From NCBI RefSeq assembly GCF_001029445.1, contig NZ_LDOT01000002.1:372001-436000 (forward strand): 64,000 nt of DNA, given 5' to 3'. Source of the stretch: Photobacterium aquae. Its GTDB lineage: Bacteria > Pseudomonadota > Gammaproteobacteria > Enterobacterales > Vibrionaceae. The stretch's first letter is position 1, and every line of letters begins with the position of its first letter. Below, piece by piece: positions 37,383 through 45,472 of the stretch. The notes under the pieces were generated by a model. That model was given only the letters and a program-made list of their open reading frames with translations, did not search any database and was not told the origin of the DNA. The translations under genes and the position numbers were made by a program.

Positions 37383-37435
37383 TCATCGTTGCTTTCAAAG
37401 GGGCGAGGACAGCCCCTTCATATGAGATTAAGAAA

Positions 37436-38392
37436 ATGAGTAAAACAGCGCCAAATAAATCATTGGGTCTGACCCTTGCGCTCGTCTGTGCGGCCCTATG
37501 GGGAGCATCATTCCCTCTGGGCGGCGTTCTGGCTGGTAAGCTAGATCCCGTGGTACTTGCGATTGCCCGCTACGCAATCGCTACCCTGTGTTTCGTTGCC
37601 GTGTTTATTTTCTCCAAAAAACACACCCTGAAAAAAATCCAAAGCAAGAAAGACGCCGTGCTTCTTATGGCTGCCGGAATCTCTGCCCAGGCGGTGTTCT
37701 TCTACTTCACCATTCTGGCGTACGAATACACCTCATCCGGTGAGATCGGCGTTATCAACGGCATGGCTCCGTTCCTGACGATGGCTGCTGTTTTTATCAT
37801 CGATAAAATCAAGCCAACCGCTCCGAAAGTCTTCGCTGTCGTATTGTCTCTGATCGGTGCCGCCGTTATCGCCTACGACCCATCGAACAAAATTCAGGGC
37901 TTGAACCTCGGCCATCTGTTCGCACTGTGCGGGGTGCTGGGCTTTGTTACCTACAACTACATTCTGGGCAAGTTCGGGCCAGATCTGAACTCGCGTTACG
38001 ATTTGTACTCAAGCAGCTTCTACCAGTTCGCCTCAGCCACCGTGGCACTGCTGATTCTTGGCGTGATCACTGGCGCTGACTTCAGCTCTGCAACCGTACT
38101 GGTTGAAAACGGCAAACACCTTGGCAGTATTCTGGCACTTGGCCTGCTATGTTCTGGCTTCGCCTACGCCTTGTGGGAACTGGCTACACTGAAAACCCAA
38201 GATGCAGTTATCACCACAATGGCCCTGAACGTCCTGCCGCTGTTTGCGATGATCGTTGCCTACTTCCTGCTAGGTGAAACCATCACCCTGCAGAAACTGG
38301 CCGGTGTTGTCACGGTAGTTATCGCGCTGTGCATCTACACCGTGGGTGACAAGTTCAAGAAAGCACCTGTTGCTCAAGAAGCCGCCGCTTAA
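37436..38392 (+). CDS. EamA/DMT-family transporter
   Basis: The 318-residue protein has two EamA repeats and about ten transmembrane helices (LALVCAALWGASFPLGGVLAG at the start; ALGLLCSGFAYALWELA and MIVAYFLLGETITLQKLAG near the end). The ATG at 37436 after GAGATTAAGAAA is chosen; a TTG-initiated frame 66 bases upstream overlaps the previous gene and is unlikely. A GGGGC-GAGGACA-GCCCC hairpin lies between the genes. It presumably moves the pathway substrate or product across the inner membrane. Confidence 0.88.
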   Translation: MSKTAPNKSLGLTLALVCAALWGASFPLGGVLAGKLDPVVLAIARYAIATLCFVAVFIFSKKHTLKKIQSKKDAVLLMAAGISAQAVFFYFTILAYEYTSSGEIGVINGMAPFLTMAAVFIIDKIKPTAPKVFAVVLSLIGAAVIAYDPSNKIQGLNLGHLFALCGVLGFVTYNYILGKFGPDLNSRYDLYSSSFYQFASATVALLILGVITGADFSSATVLVENGKHLGSILALGLLCSGFAYALWELATLKTQDAVITTMALNVLPLFAMIVAYFLLGETITLQKLAGVVTVVIALCIYTVGDKFKKAPVAQEAAA

Positions 38393-38404
38393 TGAGAACC
38401 CGCT

Positions 38405-38445
38405 GCTCATTCGCTGTCAGTACCTAGACTGGCAGCGAATTTTGA
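38405..38445 (+). terminator. Hairpin between transporter and enolase-superfamily gene
   Basis: TTCGCTG-CAGT / ACTG-CAGCGAA with a 6-base loop and TTTT after it. It may partly end the transporter transcript. Confidence 0.6.
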
Positions 38446-38508
38446 ACGGGGCCTAATAGCTCCACGATTGGGCTCCGTACTGAATATATTTAGCATCAGA
38501 GAAACAAC

Positions 38509-39651
38509 ATGTTATTTAACGAATTGAAAATCACTGAAGTAGAAGTTATTCACCTGCGTGTTCCGGCTCTTGACGAGGCTTGCGAATGGGGTGAAGACGG
38601 TGTTCTTATTCGCGTTCACACAAATGCAGGCATCACGGGTGTGGGTGAATCTGATAGCTCACCAATGATGATTCAAGCATGTATTAAAGCTACTCAGAGC
38701 CACGGCTCTTCGCAGGGTCTTGAGCGTCTTCTTATTGGCGAAAACCCATTAGACATCGAGCGCCTATACACAAAGATGTACAACGGCACTCATTATGCAG
38801 GCCGTCGTTCAACCATGATCCACGCTATCTCTGCTATTGATATGGCGCTATGGGACATCGCGGGCAAATTCTTCAAAGTACCGGTATGGCAGCTTCTTGG
38901 TGGTAAATTCCGAGACAAGATCCGTGCATACGGGACGTTTATCCCATCGGCAATCAAAGAAGAAAACATTGCCCGCACAACGGAATTGCTCGCTCAGGGC
39001 TTTACGTCGTTGAAGTTCGGCGGCGGTCCGCTGGGTAAAAATGCAGAGACTGATTACGAAATCATTAAGACCGTGTGCGAAACCGCTCGTGGTATCAACA
39101 AAGACGTTGAAATTGCCATCGACCTCGCAAGCGCATGGCGCACAGCCGGTCACACTATTGAAATGGCTAAGAAGCTAGAGGAATTCAATCTTCTATGGAT
39201 TGAAGAGCCAATTACTGATGATGTTTTGGCTGGCTACCGAAAGGTGTCTCAATCAACATCACAGAAACTGGCTGGCGGTGAAACGTTGACCACCCGTTAC
39301 GAATTTGCGAACTTCATCGAACAGTCGGGCGCTGACTTTGTACAACCGGACGTGACGCGTTGTGGTGGTATTAGCGAGATGGTGAAGATCTATGACATGG
39401 CGCATATGGCAGGCATGAAGCTAGTCCCTCACGGTTTCTCAACTGGCATCCTCATCGCAGCAACGGTACATTTCCTCGCTTCTCGTGAACATGGCGATCT
39501 AATTGAATACTCTCAGAGCACAAGCCCGCTGTTTACGTCACTGGTCAAAAACCAGATCCAGTTCAACAACGGCTATGTTGACGTCCCCAACACCATTGGT
39601 TTGGGCGTGGAGCTAGATGAAGAACTGATTGCCAAGTACCGTATTGATTAA
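38509..39651 (+). CDS. Mandelate racemase/enolase-superfamily acid-sugar dehydratase
   Basis: The 380-residue protein has the MLE N-terminal capping domain and a TIM barrel. Metal ligands are Asp in VEIAIDLASAW, Glu in LWIEEPI and Glu in AGGETLTT; general bases are Lys in TSLKFGGGPLG and His in VPHGFSTG, partnered by Asp in VQPDVTRCGG. This places it in the mandelate racemase subgroup, most likely dehydrating an acid sugar such as a tartrate- or aldonate-type compound. Codon use is regular and strong. It is the last gene of the GntR-linked set. Confidence 0.87.
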   Translation: MLFNELKITEVEVIHLRVPALDEACEWGEDGVLIRVHTNAGITGVGESDSSPMMIQACIKATQSHGSSQGLERLLIGENPLDIERLYTKMYNGTHYAGRRSTMIHAISAIDMALWDIAGKFFKVPVWQLLGGKFRDKIRAYGTFIPSAIKEENIARTTELLAQGFTSLKFGGGPLGKNAETDYEIIKTVCETARGINKDVEIAIDLASAWRTAGHTIEMAKKLEEFNLLWIEEPITDDVLAGYRKVSQSTSQKLAGGETLTTRYEFANFIEQSGADFVQPDVTRCGGISEMVKIYDMAHMAGMKLVPHGFSTGILIAATVHFLASREHGDLIEYSQSTSPLFTSLVKNQIQFNNGYVDVPNTIGLGVELDEELIAKYRID

Positions 39652-39685
39652 CGGAAGTCATTTACGGGAAACGGAAAATTAAGGT

Positions 39686-39722
39686 TCATGACGGCTTTCT
39701 TCGGAAAGCCGTTGTCATTGTA
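39686..39722. terminator. UUCG-loop hairpin between convergent genes
   Basis: CGGCTTTC-TTCG-GAAAGCCG (39692-39711) is a perfect hairpin with the stable UUCG loop, extended by ATGA/TCAT. It separates the enolase gene and the convergent BI-1 gene. Confidence 0.75.
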
Positions 39723-39731
39723 AACTGAAGA

Positions 39732-40397
39732 CTAATCCTGACGCCCCAGAATACGGAGAATCCGCAAAAACAGGCCGATAATATCCATATACAGTGCAGC
39801 GGCACTGTCCACCGCATTATCGAGTGTTTTGGGGATCTGATTCGCCCGCCCCCAGTCATAGCCAATATAGCCACAAAAAATAAGCGCCACCGCCCAATCG
39901 ATCCATCCCCGGTGAGCGGTACCAAAAATAAAAATCTGAAGAATCCCCACCAGCAACACGGTAAGCAGAGAAATGCACAATGCCCCCGCAATACGCTGGA
40001 AGAACTGCGGGAACAAGGTGCCCAGCAGCATCATGCATCCCGTCACTAGCCCCGTGATTTGAATGGCTTCCAGCACTAGGTCCGGATCATAGGCAGAAAC
40101 AACAACATTGATAACCAAGCCAATAGGCAGCACAACAAAATTGTACCCAATAAAGCTCACTAGCGGGTTATCAGACGAGCTGAACAGGTAGACCCCAAAA
40201 AGACAACTGGCAAAATAACCGACAAAGAACATCCACCATGGTATCTGCATCACGTTCTCCGTCGGGATCGCCGACACCATCCACCCATTCACCGCGAACC
40301 CCCAGCACAATACCGCCCCTATAATTAGGTTATACAATCTGGCACTGATCTCTGGGTCATAAGACTCCGTACGTTCAAAGACACTTGATTCCATCAT
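39732..40397 (-). CDS. Bax inhibitor-1-like membrane protein (UPF0005/YccA-type)
   Basis: About 221 residues with seven hydrophobic segments and the BI-1 ending region IDWAVALIFCGYIGYDWGRA, then the Asp-containing last helix DSAAALYMDIIGLFLRILRILG. Bacterial BI-1 relatives are inner-membrane proteins proposed as calcium leak or stress proteins. The ATG at 40397 is chosen because AAGGAG lies ten bases upstream; the longer in-frame reading to 40454 lacks a site. No operon partner. Confidence 0.8.
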   Translation of the reverse strand: MMESSVFERTESYDPEISARLYNLIIGAVLCWGFAVNGWMVSAIPTENVMQIPWWMFFVGYFASCLFGVYLFSSSDNPLVSFIGYNFVVLPIGLVINVVVSAYDPDLVLEAIQITGLVTGCMMLLGTLFPQFFQRIAGALCISLLTVLLVGILQIFIFGTAHRGWIDWAVALIFCGYIGYDWGRANQIPKTLDNAVDSAAALYMDIIGLFLRILRILGRQD

Positions 40398-40529
40398 TGC
40401 TTGTGCACTCCTTTGCAAAACTTCGCGGGAAAACGAAAATTTTACCACCGCCACACTGGCTAATTTCGGTCAGGAACCCAATCTCATCGCTACATTGTCA
40501 ATCTGCGAGACAAACCTCAAATGTTTCTG

Positions 40530-40630
40530 TATGTGAAAAAGCCCAGCGTTGTCAGGCTGGGCTTCGCGCAAAATACCAATATTCGCCAAATATAAAAAAA
40601 GCCGAAATAATTCGGCTTTTTATAGAGAAT
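40530..40630. terminator. Two consecutive terminator hairpins
   Basis: AAAGCCCAGC / GCTGGGCTT (40540-40566) and AAAAAGCCGAA-ATAA-TTCGGCTTTTT (40597-40622) lie between the BI-1 gene start and the stress-protein gene end. The second is a perfect intrinsic terminator. The remaining sequence of the 350-bp gap shows nothing else. Confidence 0.8.
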
Positions 40631-40750
40631 GAACAGACAAATAAATTAAATGCAGACGGTCGAAAAGAGACAAGCACTGTTGAGAGAAGACAGAAGACGC
40701 CTGTCCCTTTTCGTTTTATTTAACTATTGATGGCAAGAATAACGACGGCA

Positions 40751-41260
40751 TTACACTGTGAGATGTTCAAGCTCACGATCGGCAAGAATCGCTTTGGCTT
40801 TTACCATTGCTTCTGCATCACCATGAACAATCACGAGGTATTTGTCAGCTTTAATCGCCGCGTTGTATTTCACAATGCTGTCTTTTGGAATACCGATACT
40901 CGCCAGAGCACCACCCACAGCGCCCAAACCACCGGTCACGACTGCACCTTCAATCGCACCTACCACGCTAGATACGATTGGACCTGCAACCATCAAAGCA
41001 CCAACGCCTGGTAGCCAGAACATACCAGCACCAATCAATGCGCCCCAAACACCGCCCCACAACGCACCGGTCTTACCCCATGATTTTACGCGGTCGCCTG
41101 TATTGTAAAAGCCAGCGACGTTTTCTTCGCTGTGGTAGCCCTTACCCAAAATTGAGATTTTAGAAACATCAAACTCTGCATTTTGCAGTGTTTTAATTAC
41201 AGCTTCAGCCTCTGCATGTGTATTAACTATGGTGATTATTTTTTCATGGTCTTTCATCAT
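40751..41260 (-). CDS. Glycine-zipper membrane protein with general-stress (YflT/17M-like) domain
   Basis: The 169-residue protein begins with an alpha/beta domain (MMKDHEKIITIVNTHAEAEAVIKTLQ) like the heat-induced stress protein YflT domain. It continues into a long Gly/Ala/Val-rich hydrophobic stretch (about 65-125) that could insert in membranes, and ends with a second alpha/beta part (ADKYLVIVHGDAEAMVKAKAIL). A GGAG site lies five bases upstream of the first ATG. Function is unknown. Confidence 0.7.
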   Translation of the reverse strand: MMKDHEKIITIVNTHAEAEAVIKTLQNAEFDVSKISILGKGYHSEENVAGFYNTGDRVKSWGKTGALWGGVWGALIGAGMFWLPGVGALMVAGPIVSSVVGAIEGAVVTGGLGAVGGALASIGIPKDSIVKYNAAIKADKYLVIVHGDAEAMVKAKAILADRELEHLTV

Positions 41261-41537
41261 ACATCTCCATTTTGAATACTGATTTGCTTATTTTTATTAA
41301 CTGATTTGATGGTAAGTCATAAAATTTTGTCTCGCTATCGCCATAATTGGATAATAGGTTTACCTTTTTGAGGAATAAAAACACAAACAACAATTCCCTT
41401 TGCAAATAAACCAGCATTCATCATTCGCGCTGAAGACCGCTAATCTAAATCCATGTTTAGTACACTTGGAATACCGGCATAAAAAAACGTGAGCCATAGG
41501 GCTCACGTTTAGTTTCAGTCAATAAGCGTCATTTAGG

Positions 41538-41684
41538 CTAACACTTACCATTATTCTTCGCCGAACATCCGCTACTTTGCGAACATCCTGCGCACGCCCC
41601 ACCCTTTTTCTTCATTACAACCAATTTGTAAATCGCTAGAGCAAGAATGATCAAGATGCACAGCGAGACAAGTATGTTCGTCAT
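41538..41684 (-). CDS. FeoB-associated Cys-rich small membrane protein
   Basis: This 48-residue gene is read directly from sequence: one transmembrane helix (about residues 3-24), then a basic stretch and the Cys-rich tail GGACAGCSQSSGCSAKNNGKC. AAGGAG lies five bases before the ATG and overlaps the feoB stop codon region, so translation is coupled to feoB. Proteins of this type commonly follow feoB in place of FeoC, probably to handle ferrous iron or help the channel. The match in layout is strong; the function is inferred. Confidence 0.85.
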   Translation of the reverse strand: MTNILVSLCILIILALAIYKLVVMKKKGGACAGCSQSSGCSAKNNGKC

Positions 41685-41693
41685 ATTCACTCC

Positions 41694-43697
41694 TTACTGC
41701 AGGCTCAAGCCTAGTTTCTGCTGCTCTTTCACCGCCCCTTTTCTCAGAAGGCTGAAGAGGAAACCAATCAAGGCAACACACACAACAAGACCGTAGACAA
41801 AACCGTCACCCAACGCACCGGTTGTCGCCAGAGTACCGCCTTGGTAGATAGCAAACGCCGCCACGTAAGCAATACCCAGCTGCAGACTAATACCACCAAG
41901 CAACCACTTCTTGTTTTCCAGCTCCGCATTCATGGCACCGATAGCGGCAAAGCATGGTGGAGTAAACAGGTTAAAGACCAAGTATGCCAGCGCTGCTACA
42001 GATGATAGTCCCATCACCGTTGCAACATCCGCACTACCCGATACCAACGCCAGCTCTTCGGTATCGATAAAGTTAGTGATACCGTAAACCACGGCCAATG
42101 TACCGACCACGTTCTCTTTGGCGATAAAGCCTGTAATCGCAGCGGCAGCCAACTGCCATACGCCAAAACCAAGCGGAATGAGTACGAAGGCAAACGGCGA
42201 TGCCAAGCCAGCCAGGATACTTGTGCTCTCTGCGCCTTCAGCCACGATGTCAAACTGCCATGTGAACGTCTGCATAATTTGCACCGCTGCGTTACAAAGC
42301 AAAATAATAGTACCGGCTTTGATAACGAACGCTTTACCACGAGAGAATGTCGAGTTCAGTGCCAATTTCAGGCTTGGTACACGGTATTCAGGAAGCTCAA
42401 GAATAAAGAATGAACGTGTGCTCTTTTCGCCGGTAATACGAACGATAAGCAGCGCGCCAAGGATAATCAGGCCAATACCGGCGAAGTACATGCTTGTACC
42501 TACCCACGCCGCGTCTTGGAAGAAAACGCCAGCAAACAGAGCAATAACAGGTAGTTTTGCGCCACACGGCATAAATGGCGTCAGCATGGCCGTAGTACGG
42601 CGCTGCCTTTCATTTTGAATGGTACGTGTCGCCATGATGCCAGGGATAGCACAGCCAGTACCAATAATCATTGGAATGATTGATTTACCTGACAGGCCCA
42701 CTTTTTTGAAGAAGCGATCCATAATAACCGCAACACGTGCCATGTAACCGCTGTCTTCCAATAGTGCCAAAAGGAAAAACAGCACCATAATCAAGGGCAG
42801 GAAGCCAACGACGGCACCGACACCACCGATAATGCCATCCAACAACAGCGCGCTGAGAAGTGGCGAAACGTCCTCGCCCATTGCGCCTTGTACCATAGCG
42901 TAGAAACTGTCAATCCAGCCCACTAGTGTATCAGCAAACAGCGGACCGACATGGGTTTGCGAAATAGAGAACACCGCCCACATAATGACGGCAAAAATCG
43001 GCAAACCAAACCACTTGTGCGCTAGCACTGTATCCACTTTGTCATGGATAGTTTGTTCCGCGCTGCTTACTTGGCGAGTTTCAATTTTCGCCACTAGCTG
43101 CTTAACGAAGGCGAAACGCTCGGCATCAAATGCCTGAACAGATTCGGCATCGGTAATTTCAGTGTACTTTTGCGTAAACGGGGCGTTTTGTGATTGTCCT
43201 TTCACTTCCGCCGCTTTCGCCAGCAACGCTGACAGAGATTCACTACGTGCATCTGATGCTGTCGTCTCAACCACTGGACAACCCAGTAACTGGCTCAATT
43301 GGGGCGCATCAATGGTTAGTTTTTTGCTATTGTTCAAGTCGCTCTTATTCAAGGCGACAACGACCGGAATACCCAATTCTAAAAGTTGTGTCGTAAAAAA
43401 TAGGCTTCGATTCAGGTTAGTCGCATCGACAACGTTCAAAATAACATCAGGATTTTCGCTTTTCACGTAATCTCTGGTGATCGTCTCTTCCAAGGTGAAA
43501 GGCGACATAGAGTATGCCCCCGGCAAGTCAACGACCGTCATCTCACCGTATGAACCACTCAGTTCCTTCTTTAGCGGAGCTTCTTTTTTGCTAATGGTAA
43601 CGCCCGCCCAGTTTCCCACGCGCTCAAGTTTGCCGGTCAACGCATTAAATAGGGTTGTTTTACCGCTATTGGGGTTACCTGCTAATGAAATTTTCAC
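41694..43697 (-). CDS. feoB: Ferrous iron transporter FeoB
   Basis: An N-terminal cytoplasmic GTPase domain has G1 GNPNSGKTT, the WAGVT switch, G3 VDLPGAYS and G4 NKSD. A membrane domain of about eight or more helices follows, with the Cys-containing GTGCAIPGIMATRTI and MPCGAKLPV gate motifs. It imports Fe2+ across the inner membrane. The start is set at GTG 43697 because GGAGAG lies six bases upstream and the product then begins MKISLAGNPNSGKTT; an upstream in-frame ATG has no conserved sequence. At about 667 residues it is shorter than the E. coli protein, as in the group paired with Cys-rich partners. Confidence 0.94.
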   Translation of the reverse strand: MKISLAGNPNSGKTTLFNALTGKLERVGNWAGVTISKKEAPLKKELSGSYGEMTVVDLPGAYSMSPFTLEETITRDYVKSENPDVILNVVDATNLNRSLFFTTQLLELGIPVVVALNKSDLNNSKKLTIDAPQLSQLLGCPVVETTASDARSESLSALLAKAAEVKGQSQNAPFTQKYTEITDAESVQAFDAERFAFVKQLVAKIETRQVSSAEQTIHDKVDTVLAHKWFGLPIFAVIMWAVFSISQTHVGPLFADTLVGWIDSFYAMVQGAMGEDVSPLLSALLLDGIIGGVGAVVGFLPLIMVLFFLLALLEDSGYMARVAVIMDRFFKKVGLSGKSIIPMIIGTGCAIPGIMATRTIQNERQRRTTAMLTPFMPCGAKLPVIALFAGVFFQDAAWVGTSMYFAGIGLIILGALLIVRITGEKSTRSFFILELPEYRVPSLKLALNSTFSRGKAFVIKAGTIILLCNAAVQIMQTFTWQFDIVAEGAESTSILAGLASPFAFVLIPLGFGVWQLAAAAITGFIAKENVVGTLAVVYGITNFIDTEELALVSGSADVATVMGLSSVAALAYLVFNLFTPPCFAAIGAMNAELENKKWLLGGISLQLGIAYVAAFAIYQGGTLATTGALGDGFVYGLVVCVALIGFLFSLLRKGAVKEQQKLGLSLQ

Positions 43698-43853
43698 TGC
43701 TATCTCTCCATGCAAAAGACACCCTCGTGACTTGAAATTACGAGCGAGATTAACCATCAAAAGCCCAAACAATGCCTGCACTGTTTAAGCGATGTCGTTT
43801 TCGCCACGCAATAAAATTTCACACCGTCCCGAGGTATAAAGGTTGTAATTAAA

Positions 43854-43886
43854 ACAGCCCCAAGCTACCTCACGTTGCTTGGGTAT
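43854..43886 (-). promoter_or_regulatory. Hairpin between feoA and feoB
   Basis: CCCAAGC / GCTTGGG (7 bp) in the 110-bp gap between feoA and feoB may adjust the relative level of the two mRNAs by partial termination or stabilisation. The T-run after it is short. Confidence 0.4.
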
Positions 43887-43895
43887 GAAGTCGGC

Positions 43896-44156
43896 TTAAT
43901 TGAGGAGTACGGTTTTTGCCAAATCAGAATCGATGCTATAACGTGCATCTTTGATTGAAATGACGTAAGTATCTGATAATACAGAAACAAGCGTAATTGA
44001 CTCCCCTGCATAACATCCCAATGTATTGAGGAAATACGCCATTTCTTTGTCATCTTCTACAATGCTTTTAATCGTATACTCTTTGTTGATTTCAGCACCA
44101 ATCAGCGAGCCATTGTTTATTTGCTGTGTTTTATTTTTTCTAAAGAATCCAAACAT
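43896..44156 (-). CDS. feoA: FeoA family protein
   Basis: The 86-residue protein has an SH3-like FeoA core: LIGAEINKEYTIKSIVEDD, then FLNTLGCYAGESITLVSVLSDTYVISIKDARYSIDSDLAKTVLL. FeoA is a small cytoplasmic partner thought to act on the FeoB GTPase. The N-terminal extension GFFRKNKTQQINN is longer than usual. It precedes feoB on the same strand, and Fur-like boxes are upstream. Confidence 0.88.
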   Translation of the reverse strand: MFGFFRKNKTQQINNGSLIGAEINKEYTIKSIVEDDKEMAYFLNTLGCYAGESITLVSVLSDTYVISIKDARYSIDSDLAKTVLLN

Positions 44157-44217
44157 CAGTCCACTTTCCTCAATGCATCAAGGCGTAATAAAAGTCCTCG
44201 AAGGGAAAATTACGCAC

Positions 44218-44237
44218 AATGAATAATAATCATTACT
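44218..44237 (-). promoter_or_regulatory. Fur box at the feoA promoter
   Basis: AATGAATAATAATCATTACT matches most of the 19-bp Fur consensus (GATAATGATAATCATTATC) and lies about 65 bases upstream of the feoA start, a position where Fe-Fur would block transcription. Confidence 0.75.
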
Positions 44238-44239
44238 AC

Positions 44240-44820
44240 TTTTAGATAATCACATCGGAGCATTCATAGCACCCCCCAAAGAATGACTGGCTACGCTTTC
44301 ACTAAAAACCCCAATGATATCTTAAAAAACAAAGAGTAACATTTATACGCACTGCAATTACACTGATAAAAAATACTCTCAGCGATTAGAACCTCGACAG
44401 CAACCAGTGACCATTCTAGCCATTCACTTAGCGCATAATAAGTATCGTTCTAAACGAGAGCATAAAAATGATAATCATTGTTATTATGCTTTAATTTTCT
44501 CTGATTCTTGCTTTGTAAAAATTGAGCAAAATCAATTAACCACAAAAAAAGTATGAGAAATAAGCGGAGTGCGTTGAATATCATGTTTTGCACAGCCTCA
44601 TGCTTAAATATTGGTATACAAATATTTTGCTTTATCTCGAAATAGCATATTCATAATCATTAATTTATTGGCACTGACTTGTTTTAAACAAACACCATTA
44701 AATTAATGCAACCCAAACTCATATTGACGTATGAAATTTGAGCCCATTGGCTGCTCGCATGAGTGAAGTGGATGTAATAGATAATTTGCACGAGGTATGA
44801 GGTATTAAAGTGTGGGGGGA
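44240..44820. other. Intergenic region with further Fur-like sites
   Basis: This AT-rich region has no supported gene. It holds a very good Fur box AATGATAATCATTGTTATT at 44467-44485 and a weaker one, CATAATCATTAATTT, at about 44653-44667. The distance from feoA (more than 300 bases) suggests that they control something else, such as an unrecognised small RNA, or mark a lost gene. I do not see the conserved RyhB core sequence. Confidence 0.5.
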
Positions 44821-44944
44821 ACGGGCAATGTGCTTTCGCTTCGCTCAGGTGAACCCTGTCTAGGATTCTGCACCCTATCTCGATATCACAATATTCAGAC
44901 GTAAAAAAACCGCTGTAAAAACAGCGGTTTTTTTGAGTGTGGTG
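44821..44944 (-). repeat. Copy A (partial) of the tRNA-associated repeat
   Basis: This segment matches the end of the 81-bp insert and the 108-bp spacer seen at 57.0-57.3 kb, including the terminator ACCGCTGT / ACAGCGGT. It then runs into a stretch (44939-45000) that ends in a tRNA-like GGCTCCACCA on the minus strand instead of the tRNA-Ser tail. It is thus a degraded and rearranged copy. Confidence 0.8.
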
Positions 44945-45008
44945 GAGCCAGATCAAGGTATAGGGGGATTTCAAATCCCGGGTCTGCTCATCCATCGGTA
45001 AGATATAC

Positions 45009-45041
45009 GAAAAAGCCCCAGCATTACTGCTGGGGCTTTGA
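45009..45041 (-). terminator. Terminator of the first tRNA-Ser pair
   Basis: AAAGCCCCAGCA-TTAC-TGCTGGGGCTTT (45012-45039) lies just beyond the CCA end of tRNA-Ser(UGA) on the minus strand, followed by T residues. Confidence 0.9.
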
Positions 45042-45044
45042 ATG

Positions 45045-45135
45045 TGGCGGAGAGATAGGGATTTGAACCCTAGATACGCTATAAACGTATGCCGGTTTTC
45101 AAGACCGGTGCTTTCAACCACTCAGCCATCTCTCC
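45045..45135 (-). tRNA. tRNA-Ser(UGA), copy 1
   Basis: Read on the minus strand: GGAGAGAT acceptor, long variable arm (ATACG-TTTATAG-CGTAT), anticodon TGA in GGTCTTGAAAACC, T-arm AGGGTTCAAATCCCT and encoded CCA. It is a class II tRNA of 91 bases with all arms pairing. It is downstream of tRNA-Ser(GGA) in one transcript. Confidence 0.97.
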
Positions 45136-45160
45136 GAAGTTTTACATCCCAAAGCAGGGA

Positions 45161-45248
45161 TGGCGGTGAGGGAGGGATTCGAACCCTCGATACGTTGCCG
45201 TATACACACTTTCCAGGCGTGCTCCTTCAGCCACTCGGACACCTCACC
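45161..45248 (-). tRNA. tRNA-Ser(GGA), copy 1
   Basis: On the minus strand: GGTGAGGT acceptor, D-arm CCGAGTGGCTGAAGG, anticodon GGA in GCCTGGAAAGTG, long variable arm, T-arm GAGGGTTCGAATCCCTC and CCA. It is 88 bases long. It is the promoter-proximal member of the pair. Confidence 0.97.
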
Positions 45249-45286
45249 ATATTGTTATCTCGACGCCCTACGTCTCGATGGCGTGT

Positions 45287-45315
45287 AATGTAACGGCAAG
45301 CGCCCGATGGGTCAA
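45287..45315 (-). promoter_or_regulatory. Promoter of the first tRNA-Ser pair
   Basis: On the minus strand TTGACC (45310-45315) and TACATT (45287-45292) are separated by exactly 17 bases, about 40 bases upstream of the mature tRNA-Ser(GGA) 5' end. Confidence 0.8.
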
Positions 45316-45472
45316 GCGCCTTTCCTGCGTTTTTTCGCAATTCGCAGTCAAGTGGTGATGAATGGGCCAATTTGTGGCAATCTACATCAACCAAGCCCGT
45401 TTTCATGCGCTTAGCTGAATTGATAGATTAGACTAATTACGATAAAAACACTTTCAATTTCCACGGAGCCTT

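Noticed and set aside
37370..37435. Upstream extension of the EamA transporter starting at TTG
   Set aside because: It overlaps the dehydratase gene and adds a non-hydrophobic segment; the ATG at 37436 fits the family start better.
44684..45293. Open frames over 80 codons across the tRNA-Ser genes and repeat
   Set aside because: They translate tRNA genes and terminators; the same frames recur at 57.2-57.6 kb because the DNA is repeated, not because protein is conserved.
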